A stretch of 64,000 nucleotides of DNA. Source: an uncultured Bartonella sp. GTDB lineage: Bacteria > Pseudomonadota > Alphaproteobacteria > Rhizobiales > Rhizobiaceae. The notes under the pieces are model-generated. The model was not told where the DNA came from and did no database searches. It was given only the letters and a program-made list of their open reading frames with translations. The stretch spans positions 1 through 64,000 of the forward strand of contig NZ_CALYQK010000003.1 in NCBI RefSeq assembly GCF_945285465.1. Reading direction: 5' to 3'. Within the stretch, counting starts at the first letter, position 1; each line of letters opens with the position of its first letter. Shown piece by piece: positions 32,463 through 42,452 of the stretch. A program made the translations under genes and the position numbers.

Positions 32463-33362
32463 TCAGAATCTGGGAAACGGCAATTTATTAGCCTTACATG
32501 CAGCTTTAAGGGTATTTGCCATGAGCATGGCAATGGTCATCGGACCGACACCGCCGGGCACCGGTGTAATAAAACCGGCTACTTTTTCCGCCTCGTGATA
32601 ATCGACATCACCGACCAGACGGGTTTTGCCTTCGCCTTTTTCCGGTGCCGGAATGCGATTGATACCGACATCAATGACTGTCGCACCGGGTTTTATCCAG
32701 TCGCCTTTGATCATCTCGGGTTTGCCAACTGCGGCAACAAGAATATCGGCACTACGGCACACATCGTCAATTTCGCGTGTGCGACTATGGGCGATCGTTA
32801 CCGTGGCATTGGCGGCAAGAAGAAGGGCGGCCACCGGTTTGCCAACAATATTGGACCGGCCGACAACAACAGCATCAAGTCCCGATAAGTCCTTGCCAAG
32901 GCCATTTTCAATCATCAGCATGACACCTGCCGGTGTGCATGGCACGAATGCATCGGCAATTGCACCGGTGGCAAGCTTTCCGGCATTGATATAATGGAAA
33001 CCGTCAACATCCTTATTTGGCGAAATTGTCTGTATGACGTGGTCGGCATTGATGTGTGCGGGCAGCGGTAATTGTACAAGAATACCGTGAATATCGGGGT
33101 CATGGTTTAATTCCTGAATCAATGCAAGAAGCTCTTCTTCGCGGGTTTTTTCGTCCAAAGCATATTTATTTGACAGAAAACCACATTCTTCGGCACGCTT
33201 CTGTTTGGAAGCAACATAAACCTGACTTGCAGAATTCTCGCCGACAATAATTACGGCAATTCCCGGTTGGATATTATGTTGTTGGCGTAAGACAACTGTT
33301 TCGTCTTTCACTCTGGCAAGGATGTCTTCAGAAAGTTTTTTCCCGTCAATCACATTGGCCAT
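32463..33362 (-). CDS. folD: methylenetetrahydrofolate dehydrogenase/cyclohydrolase
   Basis: [67 protein letters not shown]. Confidence 0.97.
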   Translation of the reverse strand: MANVIDGKKLSEDILARVKDETVVLRQQHNIQPGIAVIIVGENSASQVYVASKQKRAEECGFLSNKYALDEKTREEELLALIQELNHDPDIHGILVQLPLPAHINADHVIQTISPNKDVDGFHYINAGKLATGAIADAFVPCTPAGVMLMIENGLGKDLSGLDAVVVGRSNIVGKPVAALLLAANATVTIAHSRTREIDDVCRSADILVAAVGKPEMIKGDWIKPGATVIDVGINRIPAPEKGEGKTRLVGDVDYHEAEKVAGFITPVPGGVGPMTIAMLMANTLKAACKANKLPFPRF

Positions 33363-33615
33363 CAAGGTTTCCTTTCATAGGCTTTTTGTTTTGTTTTAAA
33401 ACATTTGACAGAAATAAAATAGAGCTTTGTGGCAATATTGCACGGAAATGGGACGAAGATCGACAGCTAATATTTTCACCAATCATCAATAGGCACACTG
33501 AAATGGCCAAACAAAATAACCGGCAACAAAAGCATTAACAAAAATGCGCCGATTGATTTGTTATTGGCGCAGGCAATCAAGAAGATGTGCCGTTGGCAAG
33601 ACTACTGAACATTTC

Positions 33616-34347
33616 TTATCGTAAAAGCCATCCCAAGATTGGGGCGAGCAAAACATTGACAATGCCGACCATCACCATCACCAGACCGGCAATAGAACCT
33701 TCTTCGCGACCCATTTGATGGGCACGGGCCACGCCGGCACCATGGGCTCCCATGCCGAATAATGCACCGCGCGCAAGCGAAGAGCGCAATGGCAGATACT
33801 TAATGATCACTTCTCCAAGAGCGGCACCAAGAACACCGGTTAAAACAACAAAAATTGCCGTAAGATCAGGAATACCGCCAATATCTCCCGAAACAGTCAT
33901 AGCAAAAGGAGTACTTATCGAGCGCGGCATGAGACTTAAACGCAAAGTCGGATCGAGTTGCAAGAGGCTGGCTAGCCCCCACGCCGAAAGCATTGAGGCA
34001 AAAGACCCGACGAAAATACCAACGGTCAAAATAATCCAATTTCTTGCAATAATCCGCCGTTGTTGCCAAATCGGCACGGCAAAAGCCACAGTCACCGGCC
34101 CAAGTACAGCAACCAGCCAGTGTGTGGCACTGATATAGTGGGCATAATCGCCATTGAGTAAAACAACGACGATCATCAGAAGTAGCGGCGTCACGGCAAG
34201 CGGCGTCAGCCACCAATAGGAAAAACGCCGGTAAAATGCTTTGGCAGCCATATAAAGAAGAATGGTTACAAGCGACCAGAAAAGGGTGCGGAAAACAGGA
34301 TTGGTATAAAGCTCGATATCCGACATATATTGTTCAATGTTTGACAT
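33616..34347 (-). CDS. LrgB family protein
   Basis: LMPRSISTPFAMTVSGDIGGIPDLTAIFVVLTGVLGA, AHGAGVARAHQMGREEGSIAGLVM. Confidence 0.92.
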   Translation of the reverse strand: MSNIEQYMSDIELYTNPVFRTLFWSLVTILLYMAAKAFYRRFSYWWLTPLAVTPLLLMIVVVLLNGDYAHYISATHWLVAVLGPVTVAFAVPIWQQRRIIARNWIILTVGIFVGSFASMLSAWGLASLLQLDPTLRLSLMPRSISTPFAMTVSGDIGGIPDLTAIFVVLTGVLGAALGEVIIKYLPLRSSLARGALFGMGAHGAGVARAHQMGREEGSIAGLVMVMVGIVNVLLAPILGWLLR

Positions 34348-34741
34348 GACGCAACAACATCCAGCGATAACAAAGGTCGATGGTCAAAGCGGTAACGCTC
34401 ATGACAACAAATGTACCGCCTAAAATGACAACGAGAATTTTGATGCCCAACAGGCCGATAAATTCCTTATGATTGAGCAGAGCCAAAACAGCCGGCACAA
34501 AAAACAGCAACATTTCGGCAATCAGCCAATCGGCACCGCGTTTTATGCTGATCGTGCTGATTTTTCCGCTAGCCAGCGCAAGGATCGCAAGTGCCATTCC
34601 GACAATGGCACCGGGAATAGGCAAATGGAGCAGGCGGCCAATGATTTCGCCTATAATCCAGAAGACACAAAGAACACCCATCTGGGCAAAAATATTGTGA
34701 CGGACAAAATGGCGTGTCTGGACGGCAAGGCGATGCTTCAT
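34334..34741 (-). CDS. CidA/LrgA family protein
   Basis: IGRLLHLPIPGAIVGMALAILAL, FVPAVLALLNHKEFIGLLGIKILVVILGGTFVVMSVTAL; overlaps the lrgB-like gene. Confidence 0.9.
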   Translation of the reverse strand: MKHRLAVQTRHFVRHNIFAQMGVLCVFWIIGEIIGRLLHLPIPGAIVGMALAILALASGKISTISIKRGADWLIAEMLLFFVPAVLALLNHKEFIGLLGIKILVVILGGTFVVMSVTALTIDLCYRWMLLRHVKH

Positions 34742-34789
34742 TTCTAAACTCCTGTTCTGCTAATAGATAAGAGATGTTGAAACATTCGT

Positions 34790-34810
34790 AAAATGAATTG
34801 AATTCATTTT
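34790..34810. promoter_or_regulatory. perfect palindrome, candidate LysR-type (T-N11-A) operator
   Basis: AAAATGAATT-G-AATTCATTTT between divergent lrgA-like and lysR-like genes. Confidence 0.55.
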
Positions 34811-34833
34811 TATTATTCCTATATAGAATAGCT

Positions 34834-35763
34834 ATGCAAATCAGAACACTTGAAGCCTTTGTAGAAATTATTCGCCAGAACGGTTTTTCTGCTGCTGCCA
34901 AAATTTTGAACTCGACACAATCGACAATCAGCAAGTCATTGGCGCAACTTGAACGCCAGTTTGCTACCAAATTGGTGATTCGCAATAAAGGGAAATTGCA
35001 ACTTACCGCTGCCGGTGAATATGTCTATCGCCACGCCCAGAAAATTCTTGTCGAAGAAGACGCTATGGAACGCGAAATAGCCGACCTTAAAGGTTTAAAG
35101 CGCGGTGTTTTAAAAATAGGTTTGCCGCCGATTGGCAGCTCGGAACTTTTTGCGCCTGTTCTTGCCCGTTATACTTCTTCGCATCCCCAGATAGACATCA
35201 ATATTGTCGAACACGGCAGCAAAAGGCTGGAGGAAATGGTTTATTCGGGAGAAATCGAGCTTGCCGGTTCACTCGTTCCCGTTGCACATGGTTTTGACTA
35301 TCAAAGCGTGCGAAACGACCCGGTTGTTGCCCTTATGCCAGCAAGCCTTGCGGCAGGGCGCAAACAGATTACCGGCAAAGAGCTTGCCCAATATCCATTT
35401 GTGTTGTTTGCAAGCCAGTTTGCTTTAACGCCGCTTGTCATTGCAGCCTTCCATAAACAGGGACTGGAGCCATCAGTTTCCGCGCGTTCTAGCCAGATTG
35501 ATTTTTTGTTCGGTCTTGTTGCTGCCGGAATGGGGGTCGGTTTTCTACCACGTATGATAGCTGAAAAACGCAATGTCAAAAATGTCCAGATGGTAGAAAT
35601 TACCGATATGGCTATCGAATGGCACATGGCACTGATCTGGCGCAGCAATAACCATCTATCTTATGCAGCCCGTGAATGGCTACACCTTGCCAGTCAATAT
35701 CACGGCGAACCCAATATAGAAACATCTAAAATAATCACGGATGGCAAAACCAATAAGTCATGA
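34834..35763 (+). CDS. LysR family transcriptional regulator
   Basis: MQIRTLEAFVEIIRQNGFSAAAKILNSTQSTISKSLAQLERQFATKLVIRNKGKLQLTAAGEYVYRHA. Confidence 0.95.
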   Translation: MQIRTLEAFVEIIRQNGFSAAAKILNSTQSTISKSLAQLERQFATKLVIRNKGKLQLTAAGEYVYRHAQKILVEEDAMEREIADLKGLKRGVLKIGLPPIGSSELFAPVLARYTSSHPQIDINIVEHGSKRLEEMVYSGEIELAGSLVPVAHGFDYQSVRNDPVVALMPASLAAGRKQITGKELAQYPFVLFASQFALTPLVIAAFHKQGLEPSVSARSSQIDFLFGLVAAGMGVGFLPRMIAEKRNVKNVQMVEITDMAIEWHMALIWRSNNHLSYAAREWLHLASQYHGEPNIETSKIITDGKTNKS

Positions 35764-35911
35764 CCACCGGCTGGAAAACAATAAAATTTTCGACATCTAT
35801 TAATCCGCTTGCATAAGTTTGTTAAATTTATAGTATTGCAGAGTTCAGAAAGCTGACGGAATTTTATAAAAACCGGTTTTCAGGGACGAAAATGGGGCAA
35901 CCAAGAATAGG

Positions 35912-36547
35912 ATGGGTAAGATGGCACGGCAAAAAAGACGGCTGGTTATCGTCGGTAATGCAGATTTGCCGCAGGATCTTTCCGGACAGATAGATTCAGC
36001 CGATTTTGTACTGCGTTTCAACCGTCCGCGTTTTATTGGCGGTTGGGGTGGCACAAAGACAGATTGTCTTATGATGTGTAATTCTGGCAAACCGATGCAG
36101 GAAAAGTTGAAAGACAATTCATTTGTTGCAGAAGAGTTTTTTCGCCAGGCCGGACAAATCGTGCTTGTCTACCACCCCTACATTATGAAAACCTATTTTA
36201 GACAACCGAGTTTCTCTTCAAAAGTGCTAAAACATCGCCGGCTGGACTGGACCGATGAAGCAATCAGAATTTTTGGCGAAGCAGGCAAGGATGTTGTTAT
36301 AAAATCGGCACAATTTTATTTGGATGCCTGTGCCGAAATCGGCATAAAGGGAAAAGCACTTTCCGAGTGGTTTCCCTCGACCGGCTATCTCGGCATATGG
36401 GATTGCCTCAAGCATTTTGATTTGTCGCAATGGGACCTTTATTTATGCGGTTTTACCTGGCAGGGTTGGAAACATCATAACTGGTCTTCGGAAGAACAGT
36501 GGGTTCGGGCACGAATTTCCGAGGGAACGTGCCATTTCTTGTGTTAG
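35912..36547 (+). CDS. glycosyltransferase family 29-like / 'urease operon accessory protein'-type protein
   Basis: RRLVIVGNADLPQDLSGQIDSADFVLRFNRPRFIGGWGGTKTDCLMMCNSGKPM; sialyltransferase-motif-like N-terminus. Confidence 0.6.
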   Translation: MGKMARQKRRLVIVGNADLPQDLSGQIDSADFVLRFNRPRFIGGWGGTKTDCLMMCNSGKPMQEKLKDNSFVAEEFFRQAGQIVLVYHPYIMKTYFRQPSFSSKVLKHRRLDWTDEAIRIFGEAGKDVVIKSAQFYLDACAEIGIKGKALSEWFPSTGYLGIWDCLKHFDLSQWDLYLCGFTWQGWKHHNWSSEEQWVRARISEGTCHFLC

Positions 36548-36628
36548 ACACCTCATTTCAAAGTTGTTTTTTCACTGCTCATGAGTAGTATCAGCTATTC
36601 CGGTTAATAGCTCGTGTGCAAGCTTGGG

Positions 36629-37375
36629 ATGAACATGAACGCTTCCACCACAAACATCAAGGCACTGATTATCCATCTTGAACGAACGAAAGAACGCGAC
36701 AAACAGGTTCGGTTGCTTCAGGCATCTTTGCCATGCCCGACATTTATAGTGGAAGCTGTTGATAGTCGATCGCTGGATGATAGCACAATCAGCCGGTTTT
36801 ACCGCAAAAAACTATATCGTCCCTATTATCCGTTTCAACTGTCGAAAAATGAAATTGCCTGTTTTTTGTCACATCGCAAAGCCTGGCAAAAAATCGTTGA
36901 TGACAGACTTGATGCCGGATTTGTCATTGAAGACGATATTGCCTTAAATGACCGGTTTTTCGATGTTTTTCAATTTGCTTTGGCGGAAAGTTCTTCTGAC
37001 AGTTTTATTCGCTTTCCGTTCCGAAAGCGTGAGGCCGGAAAGATTGTTGCCCAAAAAAATGATATGAAGCTTATTGAACCGCTCGAAATCGGTTTAGGTC
37101 AGGTTGCCCAACTTGTCGGTTATGACGCAGCCAAAAAACTATTGGACGCGACAACTGTTTTTGACCGGCCGGTGGATACAACCGAACAACTTTACTGGCA
37201 AACCGGTGTTCATCCAAGGGTCATATTGCCTCCTGTCGTGCGCGAGATATCAGGAAAGCTTGGCGGCTCGACAATAAAAGGCAGACACGGCTTTTTTGCC
37301 CGTCTTTACCGCGAGATCGCGCGGCCGCTTTACCGCCACCGCATCAAAGTTTTGTCCAGCCATCAGAAAGGTTGA
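36629..37375 (+). CDS. glycosyltransferase family 25 (LPS/LOS biosynthesis type)
   Basis: ALIIHLERTKERDKQVRLLQ, LSKNEIACFLSHRKAWQKIVDDRLDAGFVIEDDIAL. Alternative GTG start 36614. Confidence 0.85.
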   Translation: MNMNASTTNIKALIIHLERTKERDKQVRLLQASLPCPTFIVEAVDSRSLDDSTISRFYRKKLYRPYYPFQLSKNEIACFLSHRKAWQKIVDDRLDAGFVIEDDIALNDRFFDVFQFALAESSSDSFIRFPFRKREAGKIVAQKNDMKLIEPLEIGLGQVAQLVGYDAAKKLLDATTVFDRPVDTTEQLYWQTGVHPRVILPPVVREISGKLGGSTIKGRHGFFARLYREIARPLYRHRIKVLSSHQKG

Positions 37376-37376
37376 T

Positions 37377-38075
37377 ATGCCTGTTCCAATTTTACTTTAT
37401 CACCATATTGGCACGCCACCGCGCTCGGGCGTTCCCGGTCGTTCCAACTATGTGACGATTGAAAGATTTGCAAGTCAGATGAATCTGTTGCGCCGTCTCG
37501 GTTTCCAGGGCTTGTCTTTAAGACAAGCAATACCCTATATTCGCGGCCAAGCCTGTGGAAAAGTTGCCGCTATCACATTTGATGACGGTTTTTTGTCGGT
37601 TTATCGGAATGCTATGCCAATTCTTGATGATCTGGGGTTTAGTGCAACGAATTTTTTCGTCTCCTCGCGAATGGGACTTGATAATGCCTGGGATAACGAG
37701 CAAGCGCAACGCGACAGAATAATGACATTCGATGACATGCGGAATTGGGCGGCACACGGCCATGAAGTTGGTGGGCATACACTCGATCATCTCCATTTGA
37801 AAGATATTTCCATAGCCGAAGCCGAGCGCCAGATTGTTGAAAACAAACGAAAGCTCGAGGAAGAGTTGGGCGACACGCTAACGTCTTTTGCCTATCCCTA
37901 TGGCGACGAAAACAGGGATGTTCGGGCAATTGTCAAAAATGCTGGCTATAAATTTGCCGTGACCACCAAAAAAGCGCGGGCAAATGGCAATGAAGACGAT
38001 TTTGAATTGCCCCGACACAGTATCCGCCGCAATGATACCATTTTACATTTTCTGGCTAAGTGTCTTTGGCGTTAA
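37377..38075 (+). CDS. polysaccharide deacetylase family protein
   Basis: ILLYHHIGTPP, KVAAITFDDGFLSVYRNAMPILDDLGFSATNFF, GHEVGGHTLDHLHL. Confidence 0.93.
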   Translation: MPVPILLYHHIGTPPRSGVPGRSNYVTIERFASQMNLLRRLGFQGLSLRQAIPYIRGQACGKVAAITFDDGFLSVYRNAMPILDDLGFSATNFFVSSRMGLDNAWDNEQAQRDRIMTFDDMRNWAAHGHEVGGHTLDHLHLKDISIAEAERQIVENKRKLEEELGDTLTSFAYPYGDENRDVRAIVKNAGYKFAVTTKKARANGNEDDFELPRHSIRRNDTILHFLAKCLWR

Positions 38076-38140
38076 ATAGCGGATAAATTGGCACTTTGCG
38101 ACGATCCCCATTGTCGGAAAGGCAAATTTCGATTAAAAAA

Positions 38141-38162
38141 AGCCGGGTTATCATGCCCGGCT
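38141..38162 (-). terminator. hairpin with U-tract only in minus-strand orientation
   Basis: Minus strand AGCCGGG-...-CCCGGCT followed by TTTTTT; no minus-strand gene annotated upstream of it. Confidence 0.5.
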
Positions 38163-38264
38163 AGAATTAAAAACAGAAGCATTTCAGGAAACAAGCTTTT
38201 CACTGGAAGCCGAAATGTAATTCGGTTTTAATCTTTTATGGTTAATAGAAAGTAAAGGGAAGCG

Positions 38265-40193
38265 GTGCGCAGAAGAGCTGTAAAAATTGTCGGTTTGCTG
38301 GCTTTGCTTCTGGTCATTGCCGGTATGGCTATTTTCCTGTTGCTACCGGCGCTGGTATCGACCGATGCGATCCGTATCCGTCTTGCCCAGGATTTGAGTG
38401 CATGGACAGGCTATAACGTGCAATTGCGCGAAGCTCCCCGTCTTGATCTTTTCCCTTATCCGAGAGCGTCCCTTTCCGGTGTGACTTTGACACCGATGAA
38501 TGACGAATCGGCACCTCTTATGGATGCAACGCGCATTGAGGTGGACTTATCGTTTTTTGATGCACTGTTAGGACATATTTCATTTTCACAGACGCGGATC
38601 ATCAATCCGCATTTCGTTATGGAAGAGCCGATAAAGACGGTTGCGGATTTTTTTGATACTATTTCGCGTTCGCAAGGTTCATTCGGTTCGGCTGTTCGTG
38701 AAGCACGCGAAATTGTTAATAAAAATCCCGATCGCCCGGATACAACACGTCTGCTCAACCAGCCATTTGGCCGTATAATTATTGAAAATGGCGAGCTTCT
38801 CTACCGTAAAAGCCTTGGCGGAATGGCTGAAAAAATTACCGCGCTTAACGCCGTGTTGGAATGGCCGGAATCAACGCGTGTGGCAAGTTTGCGTGCCAAT
38901 GCCCGCTGGCATGGCGAGGCCACTGATTTGCGTATTGATGCCATGCAGGCTCTGTTATTGCTTTCAGGGGGTACAAGCGAGCTAAGGGCGAGCGTTAATT
39001 CTCTTCGCGGCGGTATCACATTTGAAGGCAAGGGACGGCTTTCGCAAAATTATTTGTTTAGCGGTCGCTTATTTGCGCGTTCTCCCGGCTGGAACCAGAC
39101 AATGGATTGGCTGGGTTATCATCAGGTTTTAGGACAGGGGTTGAAAGCACCCGTTGTTTGGGAATCAGATTTTTCGGCGCAGCCCGGCCATATGCAGCTT
39201 GACAATATTTTCTTCAAACTTGGCAATGATAGCGCACGTGGTGCCTTGGCCGCCAATTATCAGGACGACATACCGATAATTGCCGGCTCGCTGGCATTTG
39301 ACAAGCTAAATCTCGACACTCTGGTTGCTACTTTTTTCCCTGACGAGGAAAAAAATGAATATCTTGATCTTTCGGTACTTGATCGGATTGGACTTGATAT
39401 CCGGATGTCTGCCCCAGAGGCCAAACTTGATAATATCGGTTTGAACAATCTTGCTGCGGCCATCCAGATCAGAAACGGCCGCGGTATTTTCGATCTTGGT
39501 AATGCCAACGTCTTTGGCGGGGCAATCCAGTCGAACATCCAGATCAGCCGCGACAATGAGCGTGCTACGATCGAAGGACGCTTTTCGGGCAGTTCACTTG
39601 ATGTGCAGTCAATTGTCCGATCTTTTCGCCATCCTTGTTTTGTTGATGCGAAAACCGGTTTCATTTTGACTATGCATGCCCCCTTTAGCCGATGGTCAGA
39701 AGTTGTCTCTAGAATGGCCGGGAAATTGACTTTGAATATGTCATCGGGTCGTTTAAATGGCTACGATATTAACGGGATGCGCAAAATTCTGTCTGAAAGC
39801 CCGCAAACCGACATTGCACAGTTTGACATTGCACAGTCCGATACTGCTTCGACAGATTTTGACAGATGGGATATCGACGCAAAAATAACGGACGAAAATC
39901 TGATCATTAACAAGTCGGCCATGTATATGGGCAATTGGCTCCTTCTAACACAAGGCAAAGCCGATCTTGAAACCGAAAACACGGACAATAAAAACACCGA
40001 CAATAAGGGATATTTGGTTCATTTCGATTCAGTGTTGCAAAAAGTTCCACGCTCTGACAGCATTTGTCAGGATGTCGCATGTGTTAAAAATAGTCTGCTG
40101 CAACCGATTGCCTTTTCGACAACGGGTAAAAATTTTCCCTTTGATGATATTCATATTCAACGAAGTGACAGGATTGAACAAATACAACAATAA
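38265..40193 (+). CDS. AsmA family protein
   Basis: N-terminal TM VGLLALLLVIAGMAIFLLLPALVSTDAIRIRLAQDLSAWTGYNVQLREAPRLDLFPYPRASLSGVTL; C-terminal LDVQSIVRSF...MAGKLTLNMSSGRLNGYDI; GTG start. Confidence 0.9.
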   Translation: MRRRAVKIVGLLALLLVIAGMAIFLLLPALVSTDAIRIRLAQDLSAWTGYNVQLREAPRLDLFPYPRASLSGVTLTPMNDESAPLMDATRIEVDLSFFDALLGHISFSQTRIINPHFVMEEPIKTVADFFDTISRSQGSFGSAVREAREIVNKNPDRPDTTRLLNQPFGRIIIENGELLYRKSLGGMAEKITALNAVLEWPESTRVASLRANARWHGEATDLRIDAMQALLLLSGGTSELRASVNSLRGGITFEGKGRLSQNYLFSGRLFARSPGWNQTMDWLGYHQVLGQGLKAPVVWESDFSAQPGHMQLDNIFFKLGNDSARGALAANYQDDIPIIAGSLAFDKLNLDTLVATFFPDEEKNEYLDLSVLDRIGLDIRMSAPEAKLDNIGLNNLAAAIQIRNGRGIFDLGNANVFGGAIQSNIQISRDNERATIEGRFSGSSLDVQSIVRSFRHPCFVDAKTGFILTMHAPFSRWSEVVSRMAGKLTLNMSSGRLNGYDINGMRKILSESPQTDIAQFDIAQSDTASTDFDRWDIDAKITDENLIINKSAMYMGNWLLLTQGKADLETENTDNKNTDNKGYLVHFDSVLQKVPRSDSICQDVACVKNSLLQPIAFSTTGKNFPFDDIHIQRSDRIEQIQQ

Positions 40194-40252
40194 AGAATAA
40201 AGCGCGTAGCTCCTGAAGAACTAGTGGATGTCGTGCTTTTGGAAAAAGATGA

Positions 40253-40939
40253 ATGGTAAAACTATTAGCATTATCGGTTGGCAAAATAGCGCCAATCGGA
40301 CCAGAGCCGGTACAAAGCGCAATCAACAAATTGCCCGTAAACGGCGAAATTATGCTGACCAGGACCGGTTTTTGCGGTGACGAGCAAGCCGATAAAAAGC
40401 ACCATGGCGGGGTCGAAAAAGCTGTCCACCATTATGATTTTGACCATTATGCGTTTTGGCGAAAACAATTGGGCCAAAAGGCGGTTTTTGACCGGCCGAA
40501 TGCATTCGGAGAAAATCTTTCCACCACAGGCTTGAGTGAAAAAGAGGTTTGTGTCGGCGATGTATATCGTTTAGGCAAAGCGATAATCCAAGTCTCACAA
40601 GGCCGCCAGCCGTGCTTCAAGCTCAATGTGCGATTTGGCGAGCCGGATATGGCATTACAAGTGCAAAATAGCGGCCGGACAGGGTGGTATTATCGTGTAT
40701 TGCAAGAAGGGCTCGTTTCGGCTGCCGATACGCTTGACCTTATCGAACGAGAATCTGAACAATGGACAATTTACCGGATATGGAAAGCGTTTTATGTGAC
40801 GCGCACCAACCATGGCGAATTGGCTGAAATTGCTTGTCTTCCAGCACTTTCTTCGAGTTGGCGCAATCTTGCCCAAAACCGGATAGTGACCGGAAAAACC
40901 GAAGACTGGACAAAAAGATTGTATGGCGTTGCAAAATAA
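40253..40939 (+). CDS. MOSC domain-containing protein (YiiM-like)
   Basis: RTGFCGDEQADKKHHGGVEKAVHHYDFDHYAFW, FGENLSTTGLSEKEVCVGDVYRLG, VSQGRQPCFKL. Confidence 0.93.
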   Translation: MVKLLALSVGKIAPIGPEPVQSAINKLPVNGEIMLTRTGFCGDEQADKKHHGGVEKAVHHYDFDHYAFWRKQLGQKAVFDRPNAFGENLSTTGLSEKEVCVGDVYRLGKAIIQVSQGRQPCFKLNVRFGEPDMALQVQNSGRTGWYYRVLQEGLVSAADTLDLIERESEQWTIYRIWKAFYVTRTNHGELAEIACLPALSSSWRNLAQNRIVTGKTEDWTKRLYGVAK

Positions 40940-41203
40940 CGTGTGATAAAACAAGTCAATAAATTGTTGAAAAACAACGTAAATGCACGCATCAGAGCTT
41001 GGCGCATCGTTATTTGGCTTTAAACCAGAAAGAAGGCACATTTTTTAATATTTAGGTGCCGGTGAAATGGGCAGAAATTTGCCTGCTATTTTACTTTTTT
41101 GCGGCTATTTTTTCTTCTCAAAACCAAAAAGAAATGCCGTTTCGATCGGGTAAGACTTTATCGAAGATAAAATGCCGATATAAGCACATTTTTAATTTTT
41201 TTT

Positions 41204-41238
41204 AAAGTGATAGAGTTGCAATTATCACGTTTTTTTTG
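41204..41238 (+). terminator. Rho-independent terminator-like hairpin
   Basis: GTGATA-GAGTTGCAAT-TATCAC followed by GTTTTTTTT; about 265 bp after the MOSC gene. Confidence 0.55.
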
Positions 41239-41362
41239 TTTAAAAAAATAACGATTGAGTTATCTTTAGTAAACCTGTTTTTTGTGGCAAGGAAAGATGG
41301 CTTATTTAATACGATGTATAAAAGCAAAACTATTTATCGCTTAAAAGAACAAGGGGAAATAA

Positions 41363-42190
41363 ATGACGGTACCTTTGCTTAAAATGAATGATGGATTGGC
41401 CATTCCGCAACTGGGATATGGTGTCTGGAAAATTTCCGAAAGCGATGTTTGCGATGCGGTGAAACAGGCGTTAAAAATAGGTTACAGGCATATTGATACA
41501 GCAAAGGCATACGATAACGAAACCGGTGTCGGACGTGCTATTGGCCAGCAAGGACTGGAGCGCAAAAAGATATTTTTGGCGACAAAAGTCTGGAATAGCG
41601 ATCAAGGTTACGACAAAACGATGAAAGCCTTCGAGGAAAGCGCTAAACGGCTTCATGTTGATGCCATTGATCTTTATCTTATCCACTGGCCGGTGCCAGC
41701 GCGTGACCTTTTTGTTGATACATGGAAAGCGTTGATAAGATTAAAACAGGAAAATCGTGTTCGCTCGATTGGTGTTTGCAATTTTCGCATCGTCGATCTT
41801 GAACGATTGATCAAAGAAACCGGTGTGGTTCCGGCTGTCAATCAGGTTGAATTGCACCCGCGATTCCAACAAAAGCAATTACGCATTTTCCATGATAAAA
41901 ACAATATTTTGACAGAAGCATGGGCTCCTCTTGGCCGCGGTCAATTTTTTGATAATGCAATTTTGAAAAAAATTGCTGACGAACATCAAAAAACCGTTGC
42001 CCAGATTATTTTGCGCTGGCACATGGAAATGGGTACGGTTGCTATTCCAAAATCGCAATCGCCGGCACGTATGGCGGAGAATTTCAATATATTCGATTTT
42101 CAGCTTACGGCCGCTAATCACGATGCCATTGCTTCGCTTGATCGAGTGGATGGGCGTTTGGGGCCTAATCCTTCAGAATTTCAAGGCTAG
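41363..42190 (+). CDS. aldo/keto reductase
   Basis: MTVPLLKMNDGLAIPQLGYGVWKIS, GYRHIDTAKAYDNETGVGRAI, DLYLIHWPVP. Confidence 0.96.
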   Translation: MTVPLLKMNDGLAIPQLGYGVWKISESDVCDAVKQALKIGYRHIDTAKAYDNETGVGRAIGQQGLERKKIFLATKVWNSDQGYDKTMKAFEESAKRLHVDAIDLYLIHWPVPARDLFVDTWKALIRLKQENRVRSIGVCNFRIVDLERLIKETGVVPAVNQVELHPRFQQKQLRIFHDKNNILTEAWAPLGRGQFFDNAILKKIADEHQKTVAQIILRWHMEMGTVAIPKSQSPARMAENFNIFDFQLTAANHDAIASLDRVDGRLGPNPSEFQG

Positions 42191-42392
42191 CTGTTTCTGG
42201 TGGAATTTTGTCCTTATTCGCAACAGGTGGCATCGACAGCAAGGATAAAAGCCTGATTGGTGCACTGCTATGAAACGGATTTGCGCTGTTTGTTAGCTTG
42301 GCCCATTTCCTCTGCGGTTAATGGGCATTCAATTTGCAGTTTTGGAGCATTCAACGTGCAATGGCAGGAAGTAAAAACAACAGAAGAAGTGT

Positions 42393-42424
42393 TGAAAAAA
42401 ACAAGGGGCAGACGCCCCTTTTGG
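42393..42424 (-). terminator. Rho-independent terminator for the 47-aa sORF
   Basis: Minus strand AAGGGGC-GTCT-GCCCCTT then GTTTTTTT; perfect 7-bp stem. Confidence 0.75.
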
Positions 42425-42452
42425 TTGGAAAATGCCAAATTACTCAACAAAT

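Noticed and set aside
34334-34347. Overlap of lrgA-like and lrgB-like ORFs considered as a frameshift/fusion
   Set aside because: Short overlap of two complete families in an operon is normal translational coupling.
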